A stretch of 64,000 nt of DNA from Porites lobata (GCA_942486035.1 CALNXK010000007.1:567501-631500), one strand, 5' to 3'; positions 46,656-59,900 are shown, numbered from the stretch's first letter. The notes: generated from the letters alone by a model not told the origin. Made by a program: numbers and translations.

Positions 46656-49600
46656 GTCTTAATTGATTTATCGGTCTTTCCCAGAATAGAGGCAAGATTT
46701 ATGATCGGCAAATGCAGAGAAACGGGAACCCGTTAAAGCCTCAAGGTCAGACAAGCGTTGTTGTAACGCCTTTAAAAAAAGGACTAAAGAATCTTTAATA
46801 TTTTTTAAATGTTAACACTATTGCACTTTAAGTGGATGAGAGGTTCATCACACTTCTCCCAAAGCCACCATTTAAACGACAGTAAAGGACAGAAGCGTTT
46901 AACAGATAAATACTTTTACTTCAGTTTTCACATAGTGGGCGGGGCAAAAAGCTTACTTTATCTTACAATGGGAAAGGAAAAATTCCAAAAGTGACGAAAT
47001 CAAAGGAATTCAAACCATAGGGAGAAGATAACAAAAAATGATCACAATTTGGATTTACTCAATTAGTTCATTTCTGTTAAAGTTTTGCTATATTTAATCT
47101 CTTCATCCAATTATACTGTATCAGATTTAGTCCGGTAGGTTAATAACATGGCGTATCAGTATTGTGTCGGCACAATATTCCCTGAAGGTATCCGTGCGTG
47201 TTGGTTTATTTATCCAGCAGTTGAGAAAAAGTAAACTGCTCTGTCGTAATAAGGTTTTAACGTCTTAGAGGTTTAAGAATAACAGTCGGTAACTCTCAAG
47301 TCCCATTTTGTCTGCGAACCGATTTGTGGTGTGGTTTCTTAAGCGGGCGATCACACTTAATAAGGATAAACCTCTATGTTAACTAGAAATAGGCATTGTT
47401 ACATAAATTCAAATATTGTCGTTAACCTGAGCTAGTCAGTCATGTACTTTAGTACTGTTCCATACTTCCGTTTAAGAGTGGAAATATATAAATTACTTTT
47501 GAAGCCTGTGCCAGAAAAACAAGTCGGTTTCTGGTGTAATGTTTTTCATACTCTACAGCATGAAGTGTATTCCAAAGTAACTTAGACAATCAAAACAAGG
47601 AGCTTTTCCATATCATCACACTGTGACTGCATCAATGTTACACTGTTCTCGTTTAGGAAGGATATACATTTGCAAATCTGTGATTATAAGGTTTATTTTG
47701 ATTTTGTCTGTCTCATGAAAGCCAACAGTGTTGTTTGAGGGGCAGTTTCTGTTGACATGAACCTCTTACAAGGTGGAAATCGCATGAAGCTCAATCGTTA
47801 CTCAGTATGTAAAGTTCCTTGTCTCTGCGACCATTGTTACCTTGGTATATTTCTCTACTGAGGAATCAGTGCTAGCGTTATCCATTGACAATCTAAAGGT
47901 CTCCTCTCATATCTGTCTGATTATTTATGACCAAAGGACATGTGAATTTGTCTTGTACACAAACTGACAAATCTCTGATTTTAAAAATTAACTCATCGAA
48001 ATACCTTCACACTTGTCATAACAAAATGGCGTATTAAAACGAGGGCAACACACTGCTGCCCACCTTGGATTCCTGTTAATCATAACCGGTTTGTTTTTGT
48101 TTGGATTTTAAGGTCACGACGTGTGCTTTTTCAATTCAAAATCCCTTGTTTAGTAAGTATTTGAAAATTTAACACAGATTATTGTTTCTATTTACGAAAA
48201 GCCGCAGGTCCTTCGCGCTAGCGCTAATGACTTCTAAACATTGCTGCTTATGATGATGTATTTTAATTATTCTTTTCTTTTTTTTTTCTTACTACAAGAC
48301 CGTGATTTTGGGGTGGTTCCAAGGAGCTGCTACCAGCCTTATCATTGAAGCATTTTGCAATTTAAAATATGCTTCACTGACTTTAAAAAAAACTGTTAGC
48401 TCGGATATCACTGGCACTTATATTTGAGATAGAGGAATCTACTGGAACGCGTTTTCATTGGTTTCCCAAAAGATAAACATTTGCCAACATCATTTAATTT
48501 TAAGGATTACATACTGAAGTGAAAAATGAAATGATATTAGAGTCTCTTTAAGCTCTCCAAATAATAAAATCTTGCAACAACAGTCTATAAACGCTATGTT
48601 AAACTAGCCAAAGCCGGAAATAGCAACATATGTGATGTACTTGTAACAAACTGTGTGATACATTAAACTACGAGACTTTCAGTTCGGTTTCAGTAGGGGA
48701 TAACCTGACGGGAAAGCAGTCTTTTTTTGCAGATAAGAGCCTTATTTCAAGTATTTCAGTTCGTGGAAGTGTTTACAAGATAAATAACCTGAACCGACAT
48801 ACTCAGAATCACGAGAAAGTGTACAGCGAATGAAATGCAATCAAAATAAATTCCTCGAACTTCCGACAGGCTGTAAGGATACGGAGAATGTTTTTAGAGG
48901 TTTTCATTTAGCGCGTCAAACTTCGCGAAGTATTTTCAATCGCGTGAGATTCGTATCAAGCGGAAATTGTTGCCGGTAATCCCATTAAGAGCGTCTACCC
49001 TCTCGTGAGGGCGACAAAAAAAGAAAACTTGATTCACTTGCAGATAAGTGGAGTGGGTTATCTTTTAAGACTGTCTTGATTGCTTAGTGGATTTAACCAT
49101 CGTTTTGTTTTCTCATCATCTGCTGCTTTCATGCAAGTTGAATTCTTCTGAAATCGAATAATTTATGCGACCCATAAGTTAGGCTCCCATTATGATCTTG
49201 CATTGTGTTAACAACCCGAAGAAAACGCGATTACCAAACTTTCGGAAAATTAACGATATCACGGTGTCAAGGTGATCGATAAACCGAAATCTTGCAGCAA
49301 ATTGATTATTCTCAGTGGTATTAAAAGAAGTTCACAGTTGAATTAAAATGCATAAAATTTTCTATTTTCCACTGAAAATAACTATCATAATTTGAGATAC
49401 TGAGGTACATTTTATCATGTACCAAGACTCTGCCAGCGGCCCGCCCTTTTTCCGAGTCATGCCTAAGACGAGACTGGCATTTTCCAAATTCTGTTTTGAA
49501 AACCACCTCATCGACCCTTTAAATCCTCGACCACCTCATGGCGAGTTTATTGCCACCCTAACTTTTAACTGTGGACGAAATCTTGTGGTGTCACCATTCA

Positions 49601-51077
49601 AATGAAACCTCTTCAGGAAAACTTTTGTTCCTTGCAATATCAATAACTGATCAAGAGATTATGTTATGAGAATTGATTAAATCATCACTTCAGGGAAAAT
49701 GCTTTGATCTTTGACGAAATTCTCTCAACCAAATGTTCAAAGAAATGAATAAAGATCGGTCTAGAGAATTTGTTTGCGGATTGCGGCTCAGCATGCAAGC
49801 ATGGCGCACCCCGTTCAACCCCTCTAAACTTTTCCAGATTATCCCCCGGTACACCCGGGCATGGCATAGTCTGTAATGCGCCTCGTGTGATATCTAGCTT
49901 GTTCCATTAGATGTGGGCTTAGGTCATGATTACTTTTTAAGTAAACTGGAGCCATGGAAAACAGACCCCTGAAAAGTCATCCCGTTGAAAAGTGTTATTT
50001 CCTGTGCGGTTAATAGTTCTTAACTTTGTTAAACCGGAAAATAAAGGTTTATAGGTATACATTAAATAAAGAGAACCTAATACTTCCTCGGGCGAAGAGA
50101 GACAAGTTTACTTTTTTAAATCACTTTGAAACGCTTTGTATTCAGAAAATTTTAGGAGAGGGAAACCAAAGAAACAAAGTATATCCTTACTCTTTCTGCA
50201 AAAACGCGGACTAGGTAACATATTTAGTTCCGGATTACCGGCACTGAGAAAATAATCACTTAAATTTTGATACATTATTGAACTTCATCAAACACTTTTA
50301 CTCCAGAGTAATGTTTTCTAAATTTAATTCGCTTCACAAAAAAACAGTACTAAGAAATCGTGTCTGTTCAATTACAACTTGTTCTTTCGTTCAGAACCAA
50401 AACAGTACACTATGAAATACTGGTTTTACTGTAGGGTAGACACACGGTAGTATTGTTTATCTTTCTACACTCTTTTTTTATATAAGAATGTTGTTTTTCC
50501 GGCCCAGGCTGAATATTCTTATTTTTTTGCCGATTTTAGGCTGAAAATATTCTTGTATTATTCTTAAATTATAGCTTATGACATTTCCGTTTTAGAACGT
50601 ATTGGGGTATCAAGTGTTGTTAGTGCAGGTTTTTGCGCTTTGTTGGCAAGTTTTGCGGTTCAGAGGATGGAATAAGTTGAAAACATAATTGTGTGGTATT
50701 TACAGTTTTTGAACACACAAAATTACATCCTTTTCAAAACCTCAGCCTGGGGTTTATTCCTACAATATTCTTAAAATTTCGCAAATTTCAGCCTCGATAT
50801 TCTTATAAAATATATTCTTATAGAAAAAAAAGAGTGTATTGCACGTACTCTAAAAAAAAACGAAAATATTATCAATAAGCTGGGTATTGGGTTCTTTATG
50901 AAAATCGCAAAAATTAATTCTTAGCAAGAAAAACCGATCTCTCCTAATCGCAAAAATTAGCTCCCACGAAACACAAAAAATCGCTAATCCGCAAAAACAA
51001 ACTCCCCAAAATTTCGTGCCACACGGTAGGTGCTTATCCCACAGTGTCTTCATTATTTATTGCGTATTCCATTCATG
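46656..51077. other. Non-coding, AT-rich interval between the HAND genes
   Basis: I see no gene on either strand. Small open frames at about 49417-49605 (+) and 49685-49867 (-) look like fragments of old repeats. Between about 50480 and 51010 repeated words (TATTCTTAAAATTTCG, AATCGCAAAAATTA) suggest worn element remains. The rest could hold regulatory sequence for the HAND genes, but nothing specific is visible. Confidence 0.4.
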
Positions 51078-51079
51078 GG

Positions 51080-51153
51080 TTTAAGTCACGTAAGATGGAT
51101 GACTCACAAGCTGTAAAGGTTTTAAGTCACGTAAGATGACTCACACACTGTAA
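51080..51153. repeat. Two-copy tandem repeat
   Basis: The unit TTTAAGTCACGTAAGATG..GACTCACA..CTGTAAA occurs twice back to back. Confidence 0.65.
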
Positions 51154-51239
51154 AAAACGTTTTGTGGAAACCTAAAGGTGACCGGAAGTCCAAATCCTTT
51201 TGCGAGGGACCATCTAAGTAAAGGTTAACTTCTCCTTTA

Positions 51240-51710
51240 CCCTCACTTTTATTATTTGGACACCTCTGTTTTTTTTACGAACAGTTCTGTTGGTTCTAGA
51301 GACACCGAACTTCTAGACAATCCTTACCAATATGGACACCTTTTAATCAAGGATACTTCTGTTGCTCCCAAAGATACCAAACTTCATACACTCCTTATCT
51401 TTGTATATACAAGGGGGGACAGCTCTACATTACAGACAGATCTGTTGGTCCGAATGATACAGAAATTCATGCCGTTTCCCATCTCTATAATACCGACAAC
51501 TCTCCGAATTACGGATGCTTCTGTTAGTCCTAAAGAGAAAAACTATATACAATCCCTCTCTATACATAATGGGGACACTTTCTACTACGGACAGTTCTCT
51601 TGGTCCTAAAGATACCACAGAAACTTCATACAATTCCTAACTCTTCAATACAGACATCTCTATATTATGCACAGTTCTGCTGGTCCTAAAGATAATATAT
51701 AGATTTAGCC
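51240..51710. repeat. Degenerate tandem array, unit about 65-75 bp
   Basis: About six or seven imperfect units share GGACAGTTCTGTTGGTCC, TAAAGATACC and ACTTCATACAATCC words. A single unit of the same type lies at about 10840-10925 in a CEP135 intron. It has broken open frames on both strands that I take as non-coding. Confidence 0.6.
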
Positions 51711-51712
51711 AG

Positions 51713-52610
51713 GGCTAAAAGCGAAGCTCTGGTTAATAATACGTGTAAACAAAAAAAATTAAATCGTGTCATGCTAAACGGGGACGACAATGAAAATGGC
51801 TTCAAGACTAACAAATCTAATTAGCAAATAAACAAATTACACGTGCAGCACACTTTTTCTTCTAATTAACAAAAGACAAATTTGCACGTCCAGCACGCTT
51901 TTTTGTCTCTCCCTTGCCGTTGTTTTGTACGATTAAAACGTCAAACTTCCTAGTTACACATTTTTATGGAGGAATTGTCGTATGTGCTTACCCAATATTT
52001 TGTTTCCGGTGTTCACGTTCGCTTTTATTTTTCACTGCCGCTCATTTTCACCTTGCTGGCCGCTAGCATTTCTCATTTTCTAACCGCCGCTTTGAATTTC
52101 CATGTTTTTCTTCCTACGAAATTCGTCTCCTTTGTTTTCAATAACTCGCTCTAGCTCTTTCTCTGTTATCCGCGTTAGTGTAAACATAAAAAATAACGCC
52201 GAAAAAGACACGACTTTGTTGTTTTTCTTTCTAAAAGTCCAGGCGGCCATGTGATTTCCTTCCAGAAAGGTGGTTTTCACGTTACGTCATCGCCGCCATG
52301 TTGCAGTGGACGGTAAACAAAAGATCGCTCATTAGCTCGCTTTGTTTGTCCACCAGCATTTGTTCATTTCACCATTGTTATTTGTGTCTACCGAGATTGC
52401 ATGAAAACCACCTATAAAACCTTGAGTTGCATTTGGGTTGCTGTACCTGTTGATAGAGTTATTTTACATTGGTATGCCTGTGGTGCGGACGGACGGTCGG
52501 TCGGTGTACGGTCACGTGATTGCCAAATTTTCTCAGATGGGTAGATTACCACATTTCCTTAGCTATGGGGCTCCGTCAGCGCCGCGCGTGGAGCTCCTCT
52601 ATTAACCTGC
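51713..52610. mobile_element. Long dispersed repeat, about 0.9 kb
   Basis: The left end GCGAAGCTCTGGTTAATAA is mirrored by GGAGCTCCTCTATTAACC on the right. The interior includes GGACGGACGGTCGGTCGG and an ACGGTCACGTGATTGCC motif. The style is that of a high-copy coral repeat; I recall similar sequence, but this is not checked. I see no transposase or reverse transcriptase frame. Confidence 0.5.
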
Positions 52611-53158
52611 TTAACAGGCGCCTGTGTATTTTTCATAACCAGATAATAACCGGCGCCAGCTACGCAGGCTACGAAGATATGAACTTTCACGCCTTTCCTG
52701 ACTGTACAATGTGACCCTAAATGTGCCCTGCCAATGATCTATATAAGTCCCCGCTAAGAATTATTGCAGCCCGACTGGTTTGGTCGTATACTAACTCAAG
52801 TATCGGGGATACCACCCTTGTTAACGGGCAATCCCTGTATTTCATTGCTGCTCTCCAGGCACCATGTGAACTTTGGCCTTGCACTGGTATCACACGAATC
52901 AATGATAACCAACTTTGTCTCAATAAGGTATTTAAGCAGCCAAAAAGACAGTACAGTAAAATATTATTTGTGCAGAAAAAATATATATATTTAAAAAAAC
53001 TATGAAGAAGCAATCACTACTCCAGTCCACTCCGTGGTATGGCTACAAAAATAGAGTTAAGTCAGGAGTTAAAGTGCACTGGCTCTGCATTAGTCTCAAT
53101 ACCTAGAGGCCGTATTACCCATTGTATGTTTAATTATGTTTTCTGTGCTGTACTTTTT

Positions 53159-53288
53159 AGATTTGCCTAGCCTGCGTAGCAGGTGCGTGGAAGTAGTGGG
53201 CACAGAGGGCCCAAGAAAAAACGGGCGCTCGAGAAGGAGACACCCCTCGCGTGTCTCCCTCGCACGTGCCCCGCAGGCTAAGATTTGC
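53159..53288. mobile_element. hAT-like MITE, CTAGCCTGC family, with perfect 8-bp target duplication
   Basis: The element CTAGCCTGCGTAGCAGG...CCCCGCAGGCTA is flanked on both sides by AGATTTGC (53159-53166 and 53281-53288). The arms GGAGACACCCCTCGCG / CGTGTCTCCCTCGC make internal hairpins. Confidence 0.85.
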
Positions 53289-53798
53289 TTAAAAATACAT
53301 ATTGAAAAAAGCGGCGAGTAAAGGATAAGTAATGCTAGTTTGGAATGTGTATTGTAATGTTTTGTAAAATGAGCCTATTGCTGTTGATGCTGCGTTGCTG
53401 TGAGTGGTTAGTATCACAGATGCTGAGCTTCCTTCATTGTCAAGTCACGTGACTGGGCTAAGCAGGAAAACAGCAGAGACTCATCTGTGTACACTTGTGC
53501 GCACGTGGTAAATTAACCGTGCAAAGTTCTGTCATCATATCCACAAAAAGACCTAGCGGTAGTTTGACGTATTTAATCTATATTTTCTTGAAAGTACTGC
53601 TAGACTTAACAGTGGCCCTGCCTTCTTGAAAGAATTTCGTTGAGATGAATTTTTACATTTCACGGATAAAAGTGTTTGTTTATCACTTCAAGGTCAAAGT
53701 GTCTCTCCAAATATAAATTAATTAGTTATACCTTGTCACACGATGACGGAAAGACAAAAATACTTTAGACATTTATGTCGAAAGTGGATTTTAAATAC

Positions 53799-53951
53799 CT
53801 TTAAACTGGGCAGTATGTTGAAAGACGTAAACCTTTCTCGTGTCAACTTAGAGTAAAATGAGAATGTCTGTGGCTTTGTGCTAGTGGTGGATTGCACTTG
53901 ACGCTCCAGTCTGGATTGTCTGTTAGCTAAGCGCTGGTACAATTCTCTCAT
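53799..53951 (-). other. Candidate N-terminal exon on the minus strand
   Basis: An ATG at 53951 opens 51 codons with a soluble, polar composition (MRELYQRLANRQSRLERQVQ...). They end at a fair donor, TTTAAAG/GTATTT, in phase 0. I could not find the next exon to the left. No family is recognised. It could be a chance frame. Confidence 0.25.
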
Positions 53952-54600
53952 TTAGAAAGAGTTGAAGACTCAAACTAGATAAAAAATATAACTAGACCAT
54001 TAATTTCGGGTAAAGCTAGCTTAAATTTTCAAGACAGGGCTATATAGTTGTTGGAGGTTTGTGTTGGCATAAGTCATTAACAAGTTTCATGTAATACGCC
54101 CTCCCTAAATCCCCATAGTTCGCATTTTCAGGTGCTATTAAAATATGTTTTATATTTTGCAATTGAGTTGTGGGTGGCCGCAAAGATTTATGGTCGTTTC
54201 TTTCATTTACGGAACTAAATTGCTACAAACTAAGGTGCTTTAAAATGTAAGTGAGAAAATGAGCATTCTTAAGTTAACCTGAAAAATTGTTCTCTTCCAC
54301 TCAAGTGAATTCTGGGTGGCAAGGAAGCAAATGCAGCCACGGTAAGGCGATTTTCCGGATAAAGTCAACCCATCCGTGGGAAAATCAGCACAAATTCGTG
54401 GAAAACTGGTATCTTACTAACCCAGAAGAGAAAAACGTCAACAAACTCTGGAAATTTCAGTCAATTTTTACTTGTATGTTTCTTATCCTTGCAATACCAT
54501 AGTCGCGTAACTGTCATGAAGATCGGATTTTAGACTGACACTTTTAGGACTTTGAGATGAAGTTAGATGCAGTATGCTACGAAAATAACAGCTGACCGTA

Positions 54601-54640
54601 TTTTCCTTTGTGGTAAAGATTTTTTCTTTGTGGTAAAGAT
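54601..54640. repeat. Two-copy 20-bp tandem repeat
   Basis: TTTCTTTGTGGTAAAGAT occurs twice at 20-bp spacing. Confidence 0.7.
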
Positions 54641-55276
54641 AGTGATCATATTTCTGAGGGTTAACGGAAGAGTAGCAAAACAACCGGCGAATTAATATCC
54701 ATATGGTGGAGGAATGAATTGATGCGTCCCTGAACTATCAATTCATCAAATCTTCGAAAATCTAAAACGTGCAAATTGATAAGTCATGAATTTATCCTGT
54801 CATGTGCTAGATTGATGACTTGACAACCTCATGAGAGACAAAAGAGGAAAATGACAAACTCTGGCTTCGGAGGACACAACTTTACGACAATTTTGCACTG
54901 TTTTATTGTAAATATCATTTTAAATTGTGGCGGTAAATTCCTAATGAATTTATAAACACGGGAAAACAAGAATACGTCAAATGAGCTCGGGTCTGATGAC
55001 CGATAAGAGAACGGAAATTGTCAAGTAACCCACAGGCACGCATTTGAATGCGGTCTGCACGGGATTCTGGGAACTGCTTCGTAACAGGGCTATGGGACGT
55101 TTCAAAACAATAGAACCTACGCAAGAGCGATCACATCAGTTCTCCAAAGTTGTTCAGCAGCTACACTCTTCAGGACATATAGTTGTTATACTGCCATTTT
55201 CAACCTAGATATCCTTGCATTTGTCGTTAAAACGGTGTTAGATTGACGCCGCATTAAAGATACTGAAATTCAAAAC

Positions 55277-56324
55277 ATGGGAGATCATTGTGACGACGCT
55301 CAGAGAACAGATCGCAATGAAGTTGAAAGCGGCTCTCCTGCTAACAGACCAGAAATTGGTGGCGGATGCCGGAGACGAAAATCCAATCCTAAAACGGCAA
55401 CGAGCAGGAAAGAACGAAGACGAACGCAGAACATCAACGCAGCGTTTGAAGACTTAAGGAAACATATTCCTAACGTTCCATCTGACACCAAGTTATCTAA
55501 GATCAAGACTCTAAAGCTGGCTATGAGTTATATACATCATTTGGAAAATCAACTAGAAGGCGAAACCCGCGACCAGGAAATTGCTACGCCTACGACAGAG
55601 CCAACACATGAAACAGACGCAAACAACAACTCGACGGAGGGTGAAAAGGATAGCAGTAATCACACCAAAGAGGAATCGAACTCACCAAGGGTAAATACTA
55701 ATTAACGTTTTTTAAGGGATATATTTATTTGGGACCTTGTAATGCAAAAGTGGGGCCTCCTGCTAAGGCCATTATTTCGTAATATGCTTTCTTGTAATAT
55801 CAACCCTTAAGTGTTTTTACAAATGATCATTTGGCTTCTACATGAGCCACTGGTTTTCATTCTAAGTTATTTCGCGAGGTTTAGTGCAGGGACTTCAAAT
55901 TATGGATCGACTGTCTTATAAAATGCAAAGAAAATAACATTCGTCTCTTGACTTTACGAGGACTTTACCTTCAATGAACTCTATGGGGTTCCGCTTCTAT
56001 TCTATGCAAATGCACAGTTAATTTACAACAGATTGTTGTGGTTGGTTTGTGAAATATCGTCCCATCCCCGAATCCCCTCTCTCCTGTACTTTGAAGTGCA
56101 GGCTCGCGACTTGCACATTCCGATGACTCATTCCCTTGTACTCACTTCGAATTAACCAAATGTTGTATTAAAAATGAGGATTTCTCTCGCACTTTCTTAA
56201 ACAGAGTGATGATGAAAAACAGAGCAGCGTAGCTCCACCTCGCCGCAGCTCCAGAACAGGTTGGCCACAACACGTCTGGGCTTTAGAACTAATGGGAACA
56301 GCGAAACAGGAATCCGTATCGTGA
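55277..56324 (+). CDS. HAND: HAND-class bHLH transcription factor, copy B
   Basis: This gene has two exons, 55277-55690 and 56205-56324, joined in phase 0 and giving 177 aa. The N-terminus is acidic and polar. The basic region SRKERRRTQNINAAF, then EDLRKHIPNVPSDTKLSK and IKTLKLAMSYIHHLENQL form the bHLH at about residues 43-95. A Thr/Glu/Asn-rich linker follows. Exon 2 gives SSRTGWPQHVWALEL, the HAND C-terminal motif, which is closer to human HAND2 (RTGWPQHVWALEL) than copy A is. A further nine residues (MGTAKQESVS region) extend past it. Copy A at 39862 has the same intron position, so the two are tandem paralogues. If the intron were retained, the frame would end after VNTN. Confidence 0.93.
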
Positions 56325-56980
56325 TGGTCTCCATCCGGTCGCTGCTTAGACGTTTGACTTAAAAGATCCTTGGATTATTCACAAATTGCGCCAGATTACT
56401 TCGACATCAAAAGCAGACCCCCAGTCGAAGGCCAATTGGAGAGACGTTTACCCACGGGAAGCCGGCTTAAGTTGATTCTTTATGCAGGGCTGTCTAATTT
56501 CATGCTTCTCTTAAAAAATTGAACCTCTCAACCTAGTCAGTAGAGAAACATCAATTCCAGATGCCCTTCTGCATGTACAAATTGCAGCAATGGCTTGAAA
56601 GGTGCCGAAACGTGATGCTATTAAACTTACAAAAAGATCGAAACGAGCAACCTCACGATCAGTTATAATTGAACTAACTTTCTGCTTCGTTTATACTATA
56701 CCTGTATAAGCCATTTGACCCAATTAGTCTCATCATTTGAGAATTCTGCGGCAATCAAAATATCTACGACCAGACTAACCATTTGTCTGGTTTCTACGTA
56801 TTTAAAACCCATCAATTTTAAGAAACCCTTCACGTTAGGTCATTTCTAAAAGAGAAGTTGTAAATACTAGATGTACAGAGACACAATCCAGTCACCTTCC
56901 TTCTTGATTCACGGCCGCAGAGATTCGTTTACTTGAGCCCTTATGAAGTGCCTTGGTGATTAACATGTCTTATTTATTGA

Positions 56981-56986
56981 AATAAA
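56981..56986 (+). promoter_or_regulatory. Candidate poly(A) signal for HAND copy B
   Basis: AATAAA about 660 bp after the HAND-B stop, within an AT-rich tract. Confidence 0.4.
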
Positions 56987-59900
56987 AATCACAAGATACA
57001 TGATGAAATAACGGAGTGAGATTTTTATGATTGACTGTAAGTTGTCGTGTCCACTTCCAAAGAGCAACCCTGATATAAAACAGGGAACATTTTAGCGCTT
57101 TCGTGTCAAAACTCCAATGACAGGGCCATCATGTAATTATGTGTGCGCGATGCGACCTTCCTTCGATCTCAACGTAAACCAGTGCTCATCTTTCCTTAGT
57201 GATCAAACAAAAGCGTTAAATGGACTTTGATTTCGCTTTAAAATATCTTTGGTGTGAAGAAGACAAGACATTTTCTCGCATCCACGATCCAGTCAAAGTG
57301 CTTTTGGGCAACTCCGCCAATGGATCATCCACTTCTTGATTTGACAGAAGACCGTTTGTTGAGCATGGAAAAAGGGTACGCCACTCAGTTCTTGTCTTTG
57401 TCTTCTAACCTTAATTACGTTTTATTTGATCCAACAATACTGCAAGCTTTTTTGGCATCCAACAACTGAGTATTAGCCTTAATCATGAACGTAAGCACGG
57501 TAACAGCGCATTCAACTGCATCGATCGTTTTCAACGGCAGTCATCGTTCTGGCGTCATGGACGGAAATGCTTTTGAGAGAAATATAAAATCCACTAACTG
57601 GAGATTTAAAGAGAGAATGTACCGAACCGACTAGTTAGAAGGGTCCAAGTTAAAGGTTCTAAAAACCTTTATTTTATGACTTCACGTGAAAGGATATTTG
57701 GTTCGGAACAACACTTGCAAACAAATTCACCCCCGCACTCTAAGTGGATTTAGGGTGACCGAGATACTTGGTACGTGCTTTTTTCGTTTTAACAACACAG
57801 AACAATTAACCAAATTATTTTCATAACATCTAACCGCGCTAACAACAAACCTGAATTTTTTATTTGATATTTCCGTATACAATTTTAAACTTTCCGGAAC
57901 ACATGTGTTAAGGCCAGCGTATTCCCTCCAAACTGATCTTTTATGACGTAGAACGAAGACAAATAGTACGACAAGTGTGATCCAAAAGTCGACTAAAGAA
58001 CACCCACGGAAATGGCAGCGTTTTAAGCTGAACTTTCATTACCCTCAGCGAGATTTACAAGTGATATTTGTGAATGTTTGAGACGTTTTTCCCACGAATA
58101 AACCCGAATAAACAGATAACAATCGCTTAGGCACTGCAGAAATGACAAAATCGTCTTTGTTGTGGAAATAATGCTCTCTCAGTGAAGTAAAAGATGCCAC
58201 TAGCTTCGTGAGTTCTATGCCTGGGATAGCAAGGTAACTTCCACGAGCTGAGACTTTTTAAGCTCAGTTTTACAAACGATAAGAAACCACGTCGAGAGGG
58301 CGGAGTTGGCCAATGAGCCTTGAACTGGGGGTGGAACATTGTGGCTTTCATTCCCTAATTAGCTTGATAAAAAACTGTAAACAACCATTTATACAGACCA
58401 TTTCCTTGCATCAAAATACTTTAAATGCTCTTAACACGAAACAGTTCTACGTAAGATAGAAATCAGAAGCGTTGTTCACTACACAAAAATCAAGCCATTT
58501 TAACCGAGTCCATCAACGTTGCGTGCAAAACCTGCGAAGAAAAGGTTATGTTTTGTCTGCATCGTTAAAATATTTGCCGTGGCCTTTCAAAATCTCAAAA
58601 TACCATATTGATTAGTTAATAATGAATTAAACAAAACTTTAACTTTCACCATCGGGAAATTTTTTATTTTGTTTCAACAGCAGTCACGAATTGGCCACAT
58701 AAATTTGCTACAACAACAGTATAAATCAGAGTGAGCAGTTTTTAATATTATTACTAAATAAACAAGTAGGGCTTGACCTCGAAAACAAACTACATAAAAT
58801 GTGCCAGCAAAGATAAATAGTTAACTTAAACAAACCATAGATTATTTCGTTTAACAATTATTAAACATTCTTAAGAATTTTGGCAGCTTAACAATTTAAA
58901 TTGTTATTTTCTATTTGTTTATCATTTCATCCAAGAGTGCCTATTGTGACTCTTGTTTTTCCCTAACGAAAACAAGCCATAAACCAATTATTAAGATATT
59001 TCTTTAAGGTCTCTCATGTATATACCTTAAAATCTGTATTGTATAGTGGTTTTTAATCCTGAAAAGATGCGTTATTTCTTACCACACCTTATCGAGCAAG
59101 AGGTGCTAGACAGAACCACAGGAAAAAGCAATGACCCCAAACACACAAATATTCAAGATGTTACTGGCCGTTTCCCCTTAAAAGAGCTACAATTGTACCT
59201 CAGTTTAAAGAAGTGAAAGAGCATTGTCTTATGAAATGTAACAAAAGAAGATTTGAAAGGAAAAGTAACAGATTGTGTAGCAATAGTGTAGACTTAATTG
59301 TTAACAGTCTGAGAACCGTATGCGACATATTAAAAAATACTGGTAATTTCTCTTCCCCAGTGTCCGCTAGTTGCACTGCAAGAAACAAATTCAAACTATG
59401 TAAGGTGACCATTCTAATAAAACCTTTTCAATATTACAAATTTTCTACAATTTAGTAATGGAACTTGAATCATTGCATGATCGAGGGAGCCGAAGGTTAG
59501 ATCAAAGTAATCTCATGACAAGAAATCTTGAACTGAAGATCAAACTTATGAATGTAGTAGTGAGAAGGACAAACTATAAATTTAATTCGAGTTTTATGTA
59601 CTCTCGTATTCAGTGTGCCTGTGAGAAATTGAAATTTTTAATTCTAAACATTTAAAAATTCTGCAATCATTGTGGGTTTCAGCGGAAATCAACGCCGACT
59701 TTTGTAGCCGTTTGTTATTCGGTTGTCAGTTTGACCTGATTTCTTAGCAATTCTCAACTGACTGGTTTATAAGGACCATTCGGAAAAATAGAGCGTCAAT
59801 CATCATACTCAATTCTGACAAACCTTAAAGTTCAAACGGAACGGGTGTCTTTTTTGGAGCAGGGTACTTTCTTGCTCGTAACATGGTAGGGACTTGTCAG

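Noticed and set aside
49417..49867. Frames resembling protein fragments on both strands
   Set aside because: They are short, lack splice sites or partners, and read like decayed mobile-element pieces.
51256..51609. A 117-codon plus-strand frame
   Set aside because: It is made entirely of the degenerate tandem array at 51240-51710; the units are not conserved as protein.
52717..53013. Overlapping frames of 75-98 codons on both strands
   Set aside because: No recognisable domain, no splice continuity on either side, and position just after a long dispersed repeat. I suspect repeat-derived sequence.
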